Shown here piece after piece: positions 11,529-23,700 of a stretch of DNA of 64,000 bases. This DNA comes from Trichoplax adhaerens (lineage: Eukaryota; Placozoa; Uniplacotomia; Trichoplacea; Trichoplacidae). Within the stretch, counting starts at the first letter, position 1, and the number at the start of each line of letters is the position of its first letter. A program made the position numbers and the translations under genes. The notes beneath the pieces were generated by a model. The model was given only the letters and a program-made list of their open reading frames with translations. It had not been told where the DNA came from and made no database searches. The stretch is taken from contig NW_002060949.1 of the NCBI RefSeq assembly GCF_000150275.1, positions 1,237,836-1,301,835 on the forward strand, written 5' to 3'.

Positions 11529-14223
11529 ATGGCGAATAAACGAACCTTATATGTTGGTAAGTTAATCGCTATTCTGTAACACTCTATCGTGAATATTGCT
11601 ATGCATATATTGCATTAATTCACTCATGTTATGTTCATGTATAATGACTGGCTATACATATAGTGTCTGTAAACCTGATCTCTTTTTTTACTATGATGCT
11701 TGAAAATAAATCATGGTAGATGGTGATTGTCTACTTGCTTGTACAATATACTATAATTTACAATTATTAAAAATAATGTATTATCGCAGGTGGTTTGGCC
11801 GAGGAAGTAGATGAAAAAGTTTTACATTCTCTATTAATTCCTTTTGGAGATATTGTCGATGTTCAGATACCTATGGATTATACAACACGTAAGTTAGCAA
11901 TCTCAGACATAATGCTTCGTATTATTTTCATGCAGAGGTAGACGATGTAGTTTTAATTTCTCCGCTTTTAAATAAACAATAACCAAAATTTCTGATTGGA
12001 TTGTATAAATAATTAGAGAAGAACCGAGGATTTGGCTTTGTAGAGTTTGAGCAAGCTGAGGTAACACATAACGTTATGCGCATATCTACCGATTATTGCA
12101 TTGTTACAAATAGTATGCTACTTGCCTAAACATCTGCATACTTTAGAAGTTTAAAAAGAGACTAAGAGAAACTGGTGTAAGAAATGCCTTGTTCTTAATT
12201 TCTTAGGAGGCCGCAGCTGCTATGGACAATATGGTCAGATTTCATTATAGAAATAGCATCTATTCATACGCTACGTAGTTAATTAGATCTAAAGGCTATC
12301 TCGATATATCAGGATGAAGCTGAATTGTATGGAAGAACGATACGTGTTAATATTGCAAAACCTATGAGGATCAAAGAAGGCTATAGCAGAGCAGGTAACA
12401 TAAATCTATATAAATGGGCATAAATACGGAAATTTTTCAAGCTAAACTTTACCACAGTATAAATCATTTTACTAATTACTAGCCAAAATTTTGTTGTAAT
12501 AGTTTGGAGTGAAGATTCTTGGTTGAAAGAACATGCAGGTATAGCAGTTGTAGCCCTATACTGTGATATCGATGAGAGACATAATATCATCTTTAAGTTA
12601 AACTATAAATTATCATTGACTTGCTTATCTAATAACTCGAAAGTCTGTACTAGGTTTATAACAATTATTTCTTTGCAAACGTTATGCAAAACGAATAATG
12701 ACAAGGAATTATATTAACATGTCTCGATTATAGGTGAAACTTTATCCGATAATAAAGAAGATAATGAAGATCGGAAACGTAGCTTAGAGGCTTCTGATGA
12801 TGTAAGATAGAAAAAATCTTAAAGTCTCTAAGCCAGCATGATTGTTATATTTTTAATTGGTCTATTAGTGTATACTTTGTACTTATATACCTATTGATGT
12901 ATGTATGTATGTATTGCCGACGTACATAATCCAGTTGCTTAATTAGGTGAATAGTCTAATTTTAAATTAATCAATATCGAAATCTCTATCGATGCTATTA
13001 TTACATGGTAAAATTATTATCTAGACTGCTGAAGAGACTGATGCTAAGCGTCGATCAAACCCTCGTGTATACTTTGATATCAAAGTAGGTAGCAAGGCCT
13101 GCGGAAAAATTATTATGGAGGTACCTTCGTAATATTTATTTTGTCACTTAAAAGCAACCGTGAATTTAATTAGTTATTCTAATATTAATTATCAATTTAT
13201 TTCGATAGTTATATTACGACGTAGTTCCGAAAACTGCTGGTAATGTCCTTCGGAATACCCCTTCAAATAATTTTTCATTTTTACGTTTACAATTAATAAT
13301 TGATGGAGTAGAAATCATCTCAAAAATCCGGTTTCGATAATGTTTAATTTAGTGTACGCTTATTAGAAAATTTTAGAGCCCTATGTACCCATGAAAAGGG
13401 ATTTGGATACAAAGGAAGTAAATTTCATAGAATCATTCCACAATTCGTATCCTTATACAAACTTAATATCCTTCGGTTATCATGATTACCCTTTTCAATA
13501 CTACTATGTTATGACATTCTTAATCGATATAACATCAAGATGTGCCAAGGTGGCGATTTTACGAACCATAATGGCACAGGAGGTATTGATCCCATAAATT
13601 GAAGATAAACGCTGTATTTGATAGGGATGTTCAATCTGGGACTGATTTTATTTTTCTAGGTAAATCGATATATGGTGCAAAATTTGCTGATGAAAATTTT
13701 ACATTGCGTCACGATGGACCGGGTAATGACTTCAACATTAGAAATAGACTAAAGATAGTCATTTGTTCATGATTTTAAAGATCTTAAAAGGTGAAATCCC
13801 ATGACCACTTACTGTAAAATTAATATAGGTACGTTGTCTATGGCAAATAGTGGCCCGCATACCAATGGATCACAATTTTTTATTTGTACCGCCAAAACTG
13901 ATTGGTAAAATGACTAGCATCTCAAACTTTGACCGATCGAGCCATCTATTATAATCATACAGTATTATCTTATCAATGTCTATATGATTGCATTCTTAAT
14001 TCTTCGCAGGCTAGACGATAAACATGTTGTATTTGGCAAAGTTATTGAGGGGATGAATATTGTACGTCAAATGGAGGTGAGAAAGAAATTGGACTACTTT
14101 TGCTTTGTTTGGATGGAGAAATGTAATTAATTTTTTTTTTTATTTCTATTTGTTAAGAACGTTGGTTCAACATCTGGTAAAACTAGTCAAAGAGTAGTCA
14201 TTGCAGACTGCGGTGAACTGTAA
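11529..14223 (+). CDS. PPIE: Peptidyl-prolyl cis-trans isomerase E (RRM + cyclophilin)
   Basis: Nuclear, spliceosome-associated cyclophilin. Fifteen exons: 11529-11556, 11790-11888, 12017-12060, 12207-12233, 12313-12394, 12503-12538, 12734-12801, 13025-13120, 13209-13239, 13367-13446, 13540-13582, 13660-13722, 13829-13904, 14010-14076, 14158-14223. They sum to 906 bases, 301 aa, the same length as human PPIE. Residues about 5-84 form the RRM, with RNP2 LYVGGL and RNP1 [11 protein letters not shown] linker with [16 protein letters not shown] follows, and the cyclophilin domain spans about 143-299. The active-site block [15 protein letters not shown] includes catalytic Arg192 and Phe197; [22 protein letters not shown] carries the binding-pocket Trp. 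All key residues are intact, so both RNA binding and isomerase activity are expected. Confidence 0.96.
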
Positions 14224-15146
14224 GAATGTAATATTTGGTATACAAAATTGGCCTATCTATGTTCCATTGTATACTCTGTCACGAGTATCTGCAACGCACG
14301 AATCTTCACGGCTTTTCTGTAATTTTTCAATGATCTGACTGCTGTACCACTCCTTGTAGTATTTTGTCGAAATCTGTAAATGTCTTACACTGTACGCGGT
14401 ATGAAGTAGCCCATGTTTTCATAGTAACTAATTTAAATATTTTATACACGCAACAATCGTAATCTAATGATAGATTGTTATTAGTTGAGCCATAACTTAA
14501 ATTTAAAGGCTTCGAAAACAATTTAGTAAAATATTCTCGAGCTGCTACAGTTGTATGTCATTTACTTACTGAAAAATTTTATTGTTCTATATCTTTACTA
14601 CTTTCAATAAACATATCCAACATTGATCTTTCATGACAACTATGTTAATTTATTCCATTTCTAATCCAAAATATTGACACTTAATTTTTGTATGACATGA
14701 TATCTACTCCCTTTATAGGAATAGTAGTGCTAGGCAACTCATTTGCACAGCAGCATAGCTATCATAAACGAGTATTGGTAGTGCTATGAGACAAGTTATA
14801 CAGTTTTATCATCATTCTATACAATTAACTACTATTATTTTAATGACTGTAGAATTACTTATTTGTTGTTAATATTACTATTAGTAAATGAAAAAGTCAA
14901 CTGCCAAAAAAATGTATACATGTATTTATATTCATTCGTCTATAAGATCATTAAACATCTATTTTACGGCAGCAGTGATATTATTATTTCGTACTGTATA
15001 TTTGGAAACTAGTAATTAAACTTATCAGATTGTTGGTTAAGCGTTTTCTTCAGTCTCATATGTAATCTTAATCACCTAAAGGTGAGATGTTGGTACATTG
15101 TTTTAGCTATTAAAACTACGTTCTGTACATTTAGATAACGTATCAT
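14224..15146. other. Convergent intergenic region
   Basis: This lies between the 3' ends of PPIE (+) and the CFAP95-like gene (-). It is AT-rich with a polyadenylation hexamer (separate entry). No coding exon or RNA gene was recognised. Confidence 0.5.
14606..14611 (+). terminator. Probable polyadenylation signal of PPIE
   Basis: AATAAA lies about 380 bases after the PPIE stop, in the correct orientation. It is the clearest hexamer in the 3' flank, though a 3' UTR of this length cannot be proved from sequence. Confidence 0.4.
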
Positions 15147-15728
15147 TTAAGATGAATCAAATATACACGATCGATGAAGTTTTGCCTTAGCTGATGTATC
15201 AACAGAACTGACAGATTCATCTTGCCAAGTGTTTATTCCTTTCTTGCGATGATTATCAACATCAGTAAAATGAGACATTACTCTTCTGTAAGATGAATCA
15301 TTCTCAGCTTTTCCTTGGGTTTCAGCCTATTGGAATGACAATCAGAAATGATAGTAATATTTAAGAAAACTAATCGTTAATACACTATAAGCAATCCCAT
15401 TATGATTTGAAAGCTTTATCACCTTTGGCTTCGATTCTATGGAACGAGCGAAATCTTTTGTATAAGTTGTTTCAAGATATCTGCGATAATTGTAAAGAAT
15501 GAATTTATTATATAAAGGAGAGAGGACGAAATGTTATTTAGTAAGGCCATAGAATAGCCGTTTACATGACTGGAATCGGTGAATAATCCTAGTGAGTTAG
15601 TTAGTAATAGCTATCTTATATCACAAACGACTCCATTACCATGAATGAAAGCTAAATACCTTTTGCCATGCTCTTTGCCGTGTTGTGGTAGTACATTTTT
15701 GTAGTTAGCGAGAAAAGTTTCATTATTT
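15147..15728 (-). CDS. CFAP95: CFAP95 (C9orf135)-like ciliary protein, C-terminal exons only
   Basis: Three exons in minus order, 15660-15728, 15423-15480 and 15147-15326 (TAA), join in phase. They read NYKNVLPQHGKEHGKR, then YLETTYTKDFARSIESKPK, then a last exon with YRRVMSHFTDVDNHRKKG and INTWQDES. The order (a pre-TTY block, TTYxxDF, then SxFTD...GINTWxDES) matches the C-terminal half of CFAP95, a protein of ciliary doublet microtubules. The N-terminal part of the family was not found in the 1 kb upstream before the laminin stop. A possible further exon, containing GLLNDKF on the minus strand, sits inside the inverted repeat at 15970-16044. The gene may be truncated, diverged, or damaged by an assembly fault around the N at 16016. 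Confidence 0.6.
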
Positions 15729-15969
15729 CTACAAATGTAGTGCAAAAAGGAATATACTAATTTATAGCTGGCATTCGAAATAAATCTCTCTCTTGCTATA
15801 TCGGTATATTGACGATTATACACTGCTACTTTCAGCTTTTTAGAGTAGTAGATTAAATTACTATAAGAAAGATTTCAATTTTAATATTTCTACATTTGTT
15901 AGAAATACTCGAATTTTTGTTATAGCTACAATATTGCTTCCCGTATTTAAATTGAATGTACAAGAGCAG

Positions 15970-16044
15970 CAGGGACTTCTCAATGATAAATTTGATACTA
16001 ATAAAAATCGTATTTNTGCGAAATTTATCATTGAGAAGTCCCTG
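15970..16044. repeat. 24-bp perfect inverted repeat around an ambiguous base
   Basis: Arms 15970-15993 and 16021-16044 are exact reverse complements, starting CAGGGACTTCTC and ending GAGAAGTCCCTG. The 27-base spacer contains the only N noticed in the window (16016). The arms encode GLLNDKF in either direction, so one arm may be a foldback copy of the other. Either a real hairpin or an assembly artefact is possible. Confidence 0.9.
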
Positions 16045-16512
16045 TTGATAGAGTCTAATCTTAGTAGTAGATACATTACAACTAGGCAGCTAAAATTTCG
16101 TCACGAAGATAGTAGCTCTGGGTGTAATTCTCGCTAAGTTGCAAACCAAAACAATAAATCTGCTTCGCTGGGCATAATTTGCGATCAAACTGTAGCTAAG
16201 AATATTATTTATAAGTATAATACAAATATCCGCTACTAGAGTTTTTACGATTAAACTTTCATGCCGCAACAATTACTAGCAACCAAATATTGTAGTGTGA
16301 TAAACGAGTTGTCGATATTTACTACAGATACACATATACTAATGATATAAGCTCACTAATTAAATAAGGGAAGAAATTCCTACACATTAAAACGATAACT
16401 ATTATAATAAACAGATAATTATGCATATATATCTATAGCATGAGTGCAAAACAGAGCTAGTATCTCTGCATTATTAATATAGAAATGTAATTAGCACCAG
16501 AATGAACAACAT

Positions 16513-16518
16513 TTTATT
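16513..16518 (-). terminator. Possible polyadenylation signal of laminin alpha
   Basis: TTTATT on the plus strand is AATAAA on the minus strand, about 215 bases past the laminin stop. In DNA this AT-rich the hexamer is common by chance. Confidence 0.3.
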
Positions 16519-16730
16519 ATTAATTTCATGATTAAATATAATAATTATAATTTTGATAACTTTTACGTTATTCCTTGTATATATGTGATTTAAGATATTA
16601 AAAAGCTATTACTGAAATTGAATACAATTATTATTAAAGAAATCATATAGGTAATAATAGGAGTATAACTGTTAAAGGATTTAAAACAGAATCAAAATAT
16701 TTTAACACTGCTAATTTTCATACTATTTTA

Positions 16731-17720
16731 CTAAATATAGGACAACTGGCATTCGCCATACAATACTTCACCACTACTAGAAACGACGTTTCTTAATTCT
16801 TGAGTTCTACGAGGTTAAAAAATAAAATAAATGCATTGCTCGTAAAAATTCATAAATCATAACATTTAATATGATTAAAACCATTCATTGGATATGTTAC
16901 ATATCTAGCAAGTATTTTACTTACTGATCGACTAAAATTATACTCTTTATGCAGCCTTCAAAATTATTTCGAGTGGCGATAGGTTGATTATAGTTTGCTG
17001 GGATACCTCCAACATAAAAGTGGCCCGTTCTTGCAAACGAAAAAGATTCCGTAGTAGTGTTGATACCAAGTTCATTCGTAATTAATGGCGCTTGTTTATC
17101 TATGATGACACTGAATCTAAATATGCATGAAAGTATGTAACATACAGAGAAATATAAGTATTTAATAATTTCATCATAAATAGCAGTTATGCAGAAATAG
17201 TGACTTATTACTGAGCTATAACTTATCATAGTCATTATTAACAGAATCATACGTGCTCGAACATTTTTTAAGAGTATATATTATATTTTAGGTACTCGAA
17301 AAAACTTATGCCTTGACTGAATCTTTTAACACATAGTTCACCTTCTATTATTTTTAACAACTTGAACAAAATGCCACATGCTATCATTTAATTGCAGCTG
17401 TGAGGAAACAGAAACCTGAACACCATCAAATCTAAATTCTGCTTGCAGACGACCACTTAATAACGTGAAAACAAAGCGTCTCTAATGAAAAAATAAAAAT
17501 ATTTACGGATCATAACTGATCAGTATCTTAAGACTGAAAGTAATTAATGGATCTGTAAACGTATGTATAATTTATCACCATTGCATTTCCATTTGATCCT
17601 GTCATTATTACTTGATTACTACTACTAGTGCGAAAGGCAAAAGCCATTTTACTAGCTTCACTAATGTTAGGATAAACCACCATGCCGCTACCATTAAAAG
17701 ATATTTGATAAGAGGATATC
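16731..17720 (-). other. Laminin alpha: LG3 and natural C-terminus
   Basis: Blocks [83 protein letters not shown] and [14 protein letters not shown]. The last exon adds [20 protein letters not shown] and a short tail before TAG. Confidence 0.85.
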
Positions 17721-20700
17721 TATAAAACAAAAGAATACGAAAACTAAATCATTTTTAATTTTTATAATAGAGTAAAAACTTTTAAAAGAAAATCTGATAA
17801 GCTATTAAGCATATTAAATAGGTTACAGTATATCGAAGTCTTATCATCTCTGGTATCAATAAGCGCTGTCAATATCGAAAATACAAGCTAAAAATTGCAG
17901 TATATTTAGCATATCTATTAACCCAATAGACAAATATAATACCAAATTTTATAAGTACTGTAACGAGGTCGGTGATGCATTAGATCATAAATGTTAGTGA
18001 TTACAACTGAAAATTAACTATTAAATATTAGCATATAGTACCGCGACATTTGGGCATCCATCAAGTATGTTATATCTTGCTCGAATAAGTATACTTTGAC
18101 CACGGAAGGTCGGATTGGTAATACATCCAATATAGCCAGTTCTAGTCAGTCCCTGACTATAAGTAAAATAAATAATATCATGGATTCGTTGAGCTATTAT
18201 AAGAGGGAAAGATATTGATAATCGTGATACAGGTGAATAGGCGTATCAAAGAGCAAATAAAACGAATTTATTTGGCTGTAATTACATAATATCCTAAATT
18301 TTCTGAACAATTTTTAGCTACAATAAAATTATTAGAGTGATCTTTAATAATATCAGAATTTGCATTTATTAAATTGAAAATAATGCAACTTACGGTATGG
18401 TATCAGAAATTTGAATTCCACCTAAATAGAATATAGTACTTGGCCAAGTACCTACGCTAGAGGGAAAACCGCTGATATCTCCGGCGTTAATAGTTTCTAA
18501 GTTCCTATTGTTGCTCCCATCAATAATATTAATACGAAATTCTCGATTATTTACTGTCGATGTGAAGAAGCTAAGTCGAACAGAATACGATTTCCCAGTG
18601 TTATACATCGCAGATGATTGGATAAGGCTTTTAACATTGTCAACTTTAACTGTACCAATAATGTGACCTTGCTTAATTTCGAGAGCCATGTAACTATGAT
18701 CAGCCAACTAGAAATTAGTGACAGTGATTAGATCCTAACCATATTGAAGGAGCTGTAATATTATACGAGTTTGCATAATAATACAAACATGGTACATCAA
18801 TACTGAGGTTATACATTCATTTATAAAAATTACCGCTTGACTGCTTCTATTGCTATAACGGGGTAAATAAAATAGCAAAGCATCTGACTCAAATGTTCTA
18901 ATTCCAAATTCACATATAAAGTCCGTAGGATTGAAGGAATCACCAACATAGGAATAAATATATCCATCGCCATCGAAATTATATGTAGACGCTTGGCTAC
19001 TAAGTCGAAAGTAAGGTCTGCATAAAGAAATTAACATCAATAAAAGAAATCAATTTCTTATACTCCTTTTTGTAGTTTATTAAATTAAATACGTATTTAA
19101 AATATCATTCGTATAACACGAATATTATTAATAATTATTAATTACCAATTTATGGGACAGACTCAGACTAGTTACACCCAAATTCATTGCTAACCTGTAG
19201 CTTCCAGAGCAAACTTGACATTGTCCACTACTATTTTTATATGTCCATAAGGGAATTAATCGGTCATTATATCGTAATTCACCAATGCATCCCCAAAACT
19301 GTCTTTGCTGTATTTCTGAAGATAACTATAAAATTTAGAATAAAAGTTATAAATTTTCAATTTATTATCGAATATAGGTTTTTCGTTATCTTCTGGATAA
19401 AATATACTATTCGTAACTGACTGACTTGTAAACAAAATTATTTATCATACTATGAATCAGCAATATAAAGAATAATTTATTTATATTTTAGTTCAGCTCA
19501 GCATTAGTTACGAGAAAAACATGCATTTCAAGTTTCATTCCATTTATGGACAGTTACCGCATATATCAGAGTTTAGTAGATTTTAATAATGACGAATTAT
19601 GACATTTTGTTATTTGTAAATTTTTCTTATAGCAAAATGGCAACTACTGACTAATATTATACTGTATATTGTATGTAATATTGCCATATAAGTCATAAGA
19701 TTTATATGTGATCAGTTTGTTGGATCTATTAGTAATTATTCATAAAAAACTATGAAAGAGGCCAACTACACATAAGACCTCTAAATTTTTGAAACTATCT
19801 TGGGTCAATAACTAGCTTACCGATGCACTGTCGGGTATACCAGGAGCATATACGCTACCAGAATCGTGAAATACATATGAATCTCGGTATGAAACGGATG
19901 CATTAACTTCTTGCCGATTGTTCAAGGTGTGATTTGTAATTAACGATAGGTAAGCTCTATTTCCATCTCTTCTCATCACAATAGTATACCATTGGTTGAG
20001 ATTGATCATCGTTGGATGGTTTAATGTTGTGACCCCAACACCTAAATTAATTTTACCTACAACTCTCGAATTGATTACTTCAATAGACAGAAATTGATCC
20101 TTTAATAGAAAAAAGGGTGAGAAAGTGAATGTGGGGTAGGATGTAGCCCCGTCAAAATGAATTATACCTAAATACCACTGATGGAAAATTATGAACAAGA
20201 TACATTATTCTAAATGTTATTTTAAGATGAACACCTTTACTATCAGGAGCAAAATTATTTATAAAGAATGAAATTTTACATTTCTTTAAGTATAAATTTA
20301 CTTACGTTGGCATAACCAGGTACATAAACAATGGCAGCATTAGCTCGATTAACTTGTATGGTAGCCTGAAGTGAATTAGATGTTGTGAAAGCTGATGAAG
20401 TTTCATATTGACGATGACAATTTCCACTGGCTGATTGAAGCGATAAACGGAGCTGAAGCATAAATTAATAGAAAATATGAACTGATATATTTTCAATCTC
20501 AAGAATTCTATTAGATTGAAAGGGTCTTTAAGTAATGGTGTAGGATAAATGTGATGAGATCTAGAAAATTTTTGATCCTTATCCTATTCCTAAGCAAAGA
20601 TTTCGTAGACTAGATATCCTGTCCGAGACAACACATCTAATCTGCAACCGATCGTATAAATGCTACATATTTCTAACCATGTAATATTAACAAGCTATAG

Positions 20701-23700
20701 ACAGAACATTATGTAACAGTCGTTTTCTCATTTCTATATAGTAAATTTAGATTGATAAATACATGCGTTCTAATAGTTTAAATCCTGTCGATATAAATTC
20801 TTGGTCCAACTTACTCTAGCAGATTGTTTTTGGGCATATTGGAATTGCCGTTTAATGCGAGACATGTTGGAAAATAGATGATTTTGAAAATCTTGCATAT
20901 AATTTAAATTCTCTTGAACAGCATTTGATTCATTTGAAACATCTGTTAACACACTATCGGCCACAGAGACTAGGTAAAAATAAAGTAAAATATTAGTATA
21001 ACATTGCAAGTAACACAGTCAGTTATTAGCAGTATTATACAAATATTAAAACAATATTTATATCTTTAATTCTGGTGACTACAGCAAAGCTTAATATCAA
21101 TATCAGAGAAATATCTATTCTGTGTCCATAGCCTATTTCCTGATCTTATTTATAACAGAATCAAAATTGATATTGTAAATAATAATATAGGTTACTAAGA
21201 GCATTACAAAGATATCAACCTCCATCTACAGACTAGTTCCAGACTTTATTCTTGATGTTACTCTACTCAAATCGAAATACTTACTGTTACTAATCACATC
21301 ACTTTCCGATAAAATGTCATTTTTAATGGCATCTGTATTACTTAAGTCTGCCTTTATCAACGGACTTAATTTGTTGAATTCTTGCTGCATTTGTGTAAGC
21401 AAATCATGTGACCTATTTTGCACTGTCCATGTTTGCTCCAACCGAGATTGGATAGCTATATAAAATGATCATATATTTAAAGGTAATATCATGAAATCAG
21501 CTGGTCAATCGCAGCAAATAGTGAACTATAATGGCCTAAATTGAGATTATTGAATGTTGATATAATTTCGCACCACTCTTTTCCGTATACCTGAGTTTTC
21601 AATTTCAGCATCAATTACAAATTGGTTAAGCCTACTTCGGTCTTCTTCCATAGATATTGATAAAGCATTAAGCCTATCAAGATCGGATTGAAGCTGTGAC
21701 AATTTATTTGGTATATCTATTCAGATCAAAACGGGTAGAATAATTCAATGTAGTCATTTTTCAGAGGCATGCAGGATTTATAATAAATTAAGAACGATTA
21801 TAAGATCTAATTTCATGCTTTATCATAGGATCATGCATACACCGTCTGCTAATAGATTATCTTTTCTAAGGCTTTCTTACTTGTCATATTGATGACTGTC
21901 TCTAGCTTAGATGCATTCTGATAAATTCGTTGACTTTCATTGACTGCTATTCCAATCTCTCCGTTTAGCTGGTTCATCTATATAATAGATGGAAATCATA
22001 CATGATTGGTGATAAAATATCTCGATAAGGAAACAAATTATAAGAATATCATTTAATTACATACATCAACTTATTTTTAAGCTAAGACGATTATAATCTT
22101 ACTTTAGTACTTAATTCAGAAACATTTTTATTAAGTTCTCTCGCTTCAGATACCAATAATGGGATTGTTACACTGCCATTAACGAAGACACTGCGAGTAG
22201 TTTCAGCATCTTCGAATAGCCTAAGTATTAAAATTTTTGTATTCAGTAAGTTTTAACAGAGTATTATGTCATAGTAAGTCAATTCAAAAATCACATATAG
22301 GCTATCGCCTGGCTGATATTGAACATCACTAAATTTTTATTTAATAATGGACTGAGATCATCTATATCTAATGTTATTTTAATCAAACGATAATGTGGAC
22401 CTGAAAGTATACTCATAACTCATATCTGAAAATCCTGAAATAAATCGAGGTAAAGTTTAAATGGTTAATTATAAATAAGATTACTTATTGATACGACCAG
22501 AAATATTTCGAATTTCCATAGCATATTTTTGAGCTATGGTAAATAATCCTTCAGTTCGGGTCATATTTGCAGCAATCGAATTCCGAAATTGATTTATGAC
22601 CATGAGATTAGTATCTAATCGATACATGTTGGATATAGCTGCCTGAAACGGTCGAAAATAATACGGAATAGCACTGAGGAGCATTATTCATAAACTATCA
22701 GAATTACATTCACTGAATAATATTAAAATTTGAGAAATCTACATCATTCGTCAATTAGTATCACTTTTAGCAATCGATAATATTTCAATCTTAACCTTAT
22801 AAACATAGCTTGCATCCAAAAGTAGAACTCGAGATCGAACTATTTCATTATTGGTATAATTTATAGTTTTTCTGATAATCATTGTTATTAAATTGAGTTG
22901 TTGAAATAATGCCTAAATCATAAAGTAGACAGGTATCAATATTCTGCATTGAATAGAGATTTACAGTTGGTACCGTTATTAATCCACAAGATAAATATAA
23001 CACCATTGTTAATTGACTCCAATTAAGCGTATAAAGTATTGAATGAAATAAAAAGTGCACATTTAGAAAATATATACCTTATTTGTGAAAATAAAAACCA
23101 TTCATACATTAATAATGATTTGCTATACCTCTGCTCTTCTAACATCAATATCATTTTGGTTATTTATTGTGTTGACAGCTGCCACCAATGTAGTAACATT
23201 GCGGGCTACATTAACACTTTCTACTACTTTAGATTGTATTTGATTGAAAAGAGGGTCTAAATCCGTTAATTGCTTCTGTTGTTGATGATATGCTGATTCA
23301 ACATTGTTAGCGTCTCTTAGTAGAGTCGTGGAATCGGCCAAGACCGTACTTGTTAAAACTTCTACTTCGCCTAGAGCATTTTGTATCAAGTAAAAGAGCC
23401 GACGAGCCTCTTGCAGCATATTCGTATCATTCCATTTGGTAGTGTTATACCATAATGCATGTTGCACAATAGACTTCATTTCGTCGATTAATCCTGTTAA
23501 CGGTATTACAATGGTTAATCAATCGATTTAAGTTCATATTACTTAAGGATTGAATCTAATACATTAGTAAAATATAACTCAGTCCTTTACGGACAAGTAA
23601 ACTCAGTATGGCTAAAAAATAGTGTATGAATATATGTAGAGTAATAATGTATAACGATGTTAACCAACCATTAACTCGAGCAGTGACAGCGACGGCGTAG

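Larger units (their letters stand above)
15729..16730. other. Region between laminin alpha stop and CFAP95-like exons
   Basis: Both neighbours run on the minus strand, so this holds the laminin 3' UTR and should hold the promoter and N-terminal exons of the CFAP95-like gene. It contains the inverted repeat with an N and otherwise very AT-rich sequence. I could not identify the missing exons. Confidence 0.5.

Noticed and set aside
15861-16272. Open frames on both strands across the inverted repeat
   Set aside because: They pass through the N and the foldback arms; reading frames there are artefacts of the symmetry, apart from the possible CFAP95 exon noted.
20302-20502. Minus-strand frame of 66 codons overlapping laminin LG1
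   Set aside because: Wrong-frame shadow of the LG1 exon, whose own frame matches the family.
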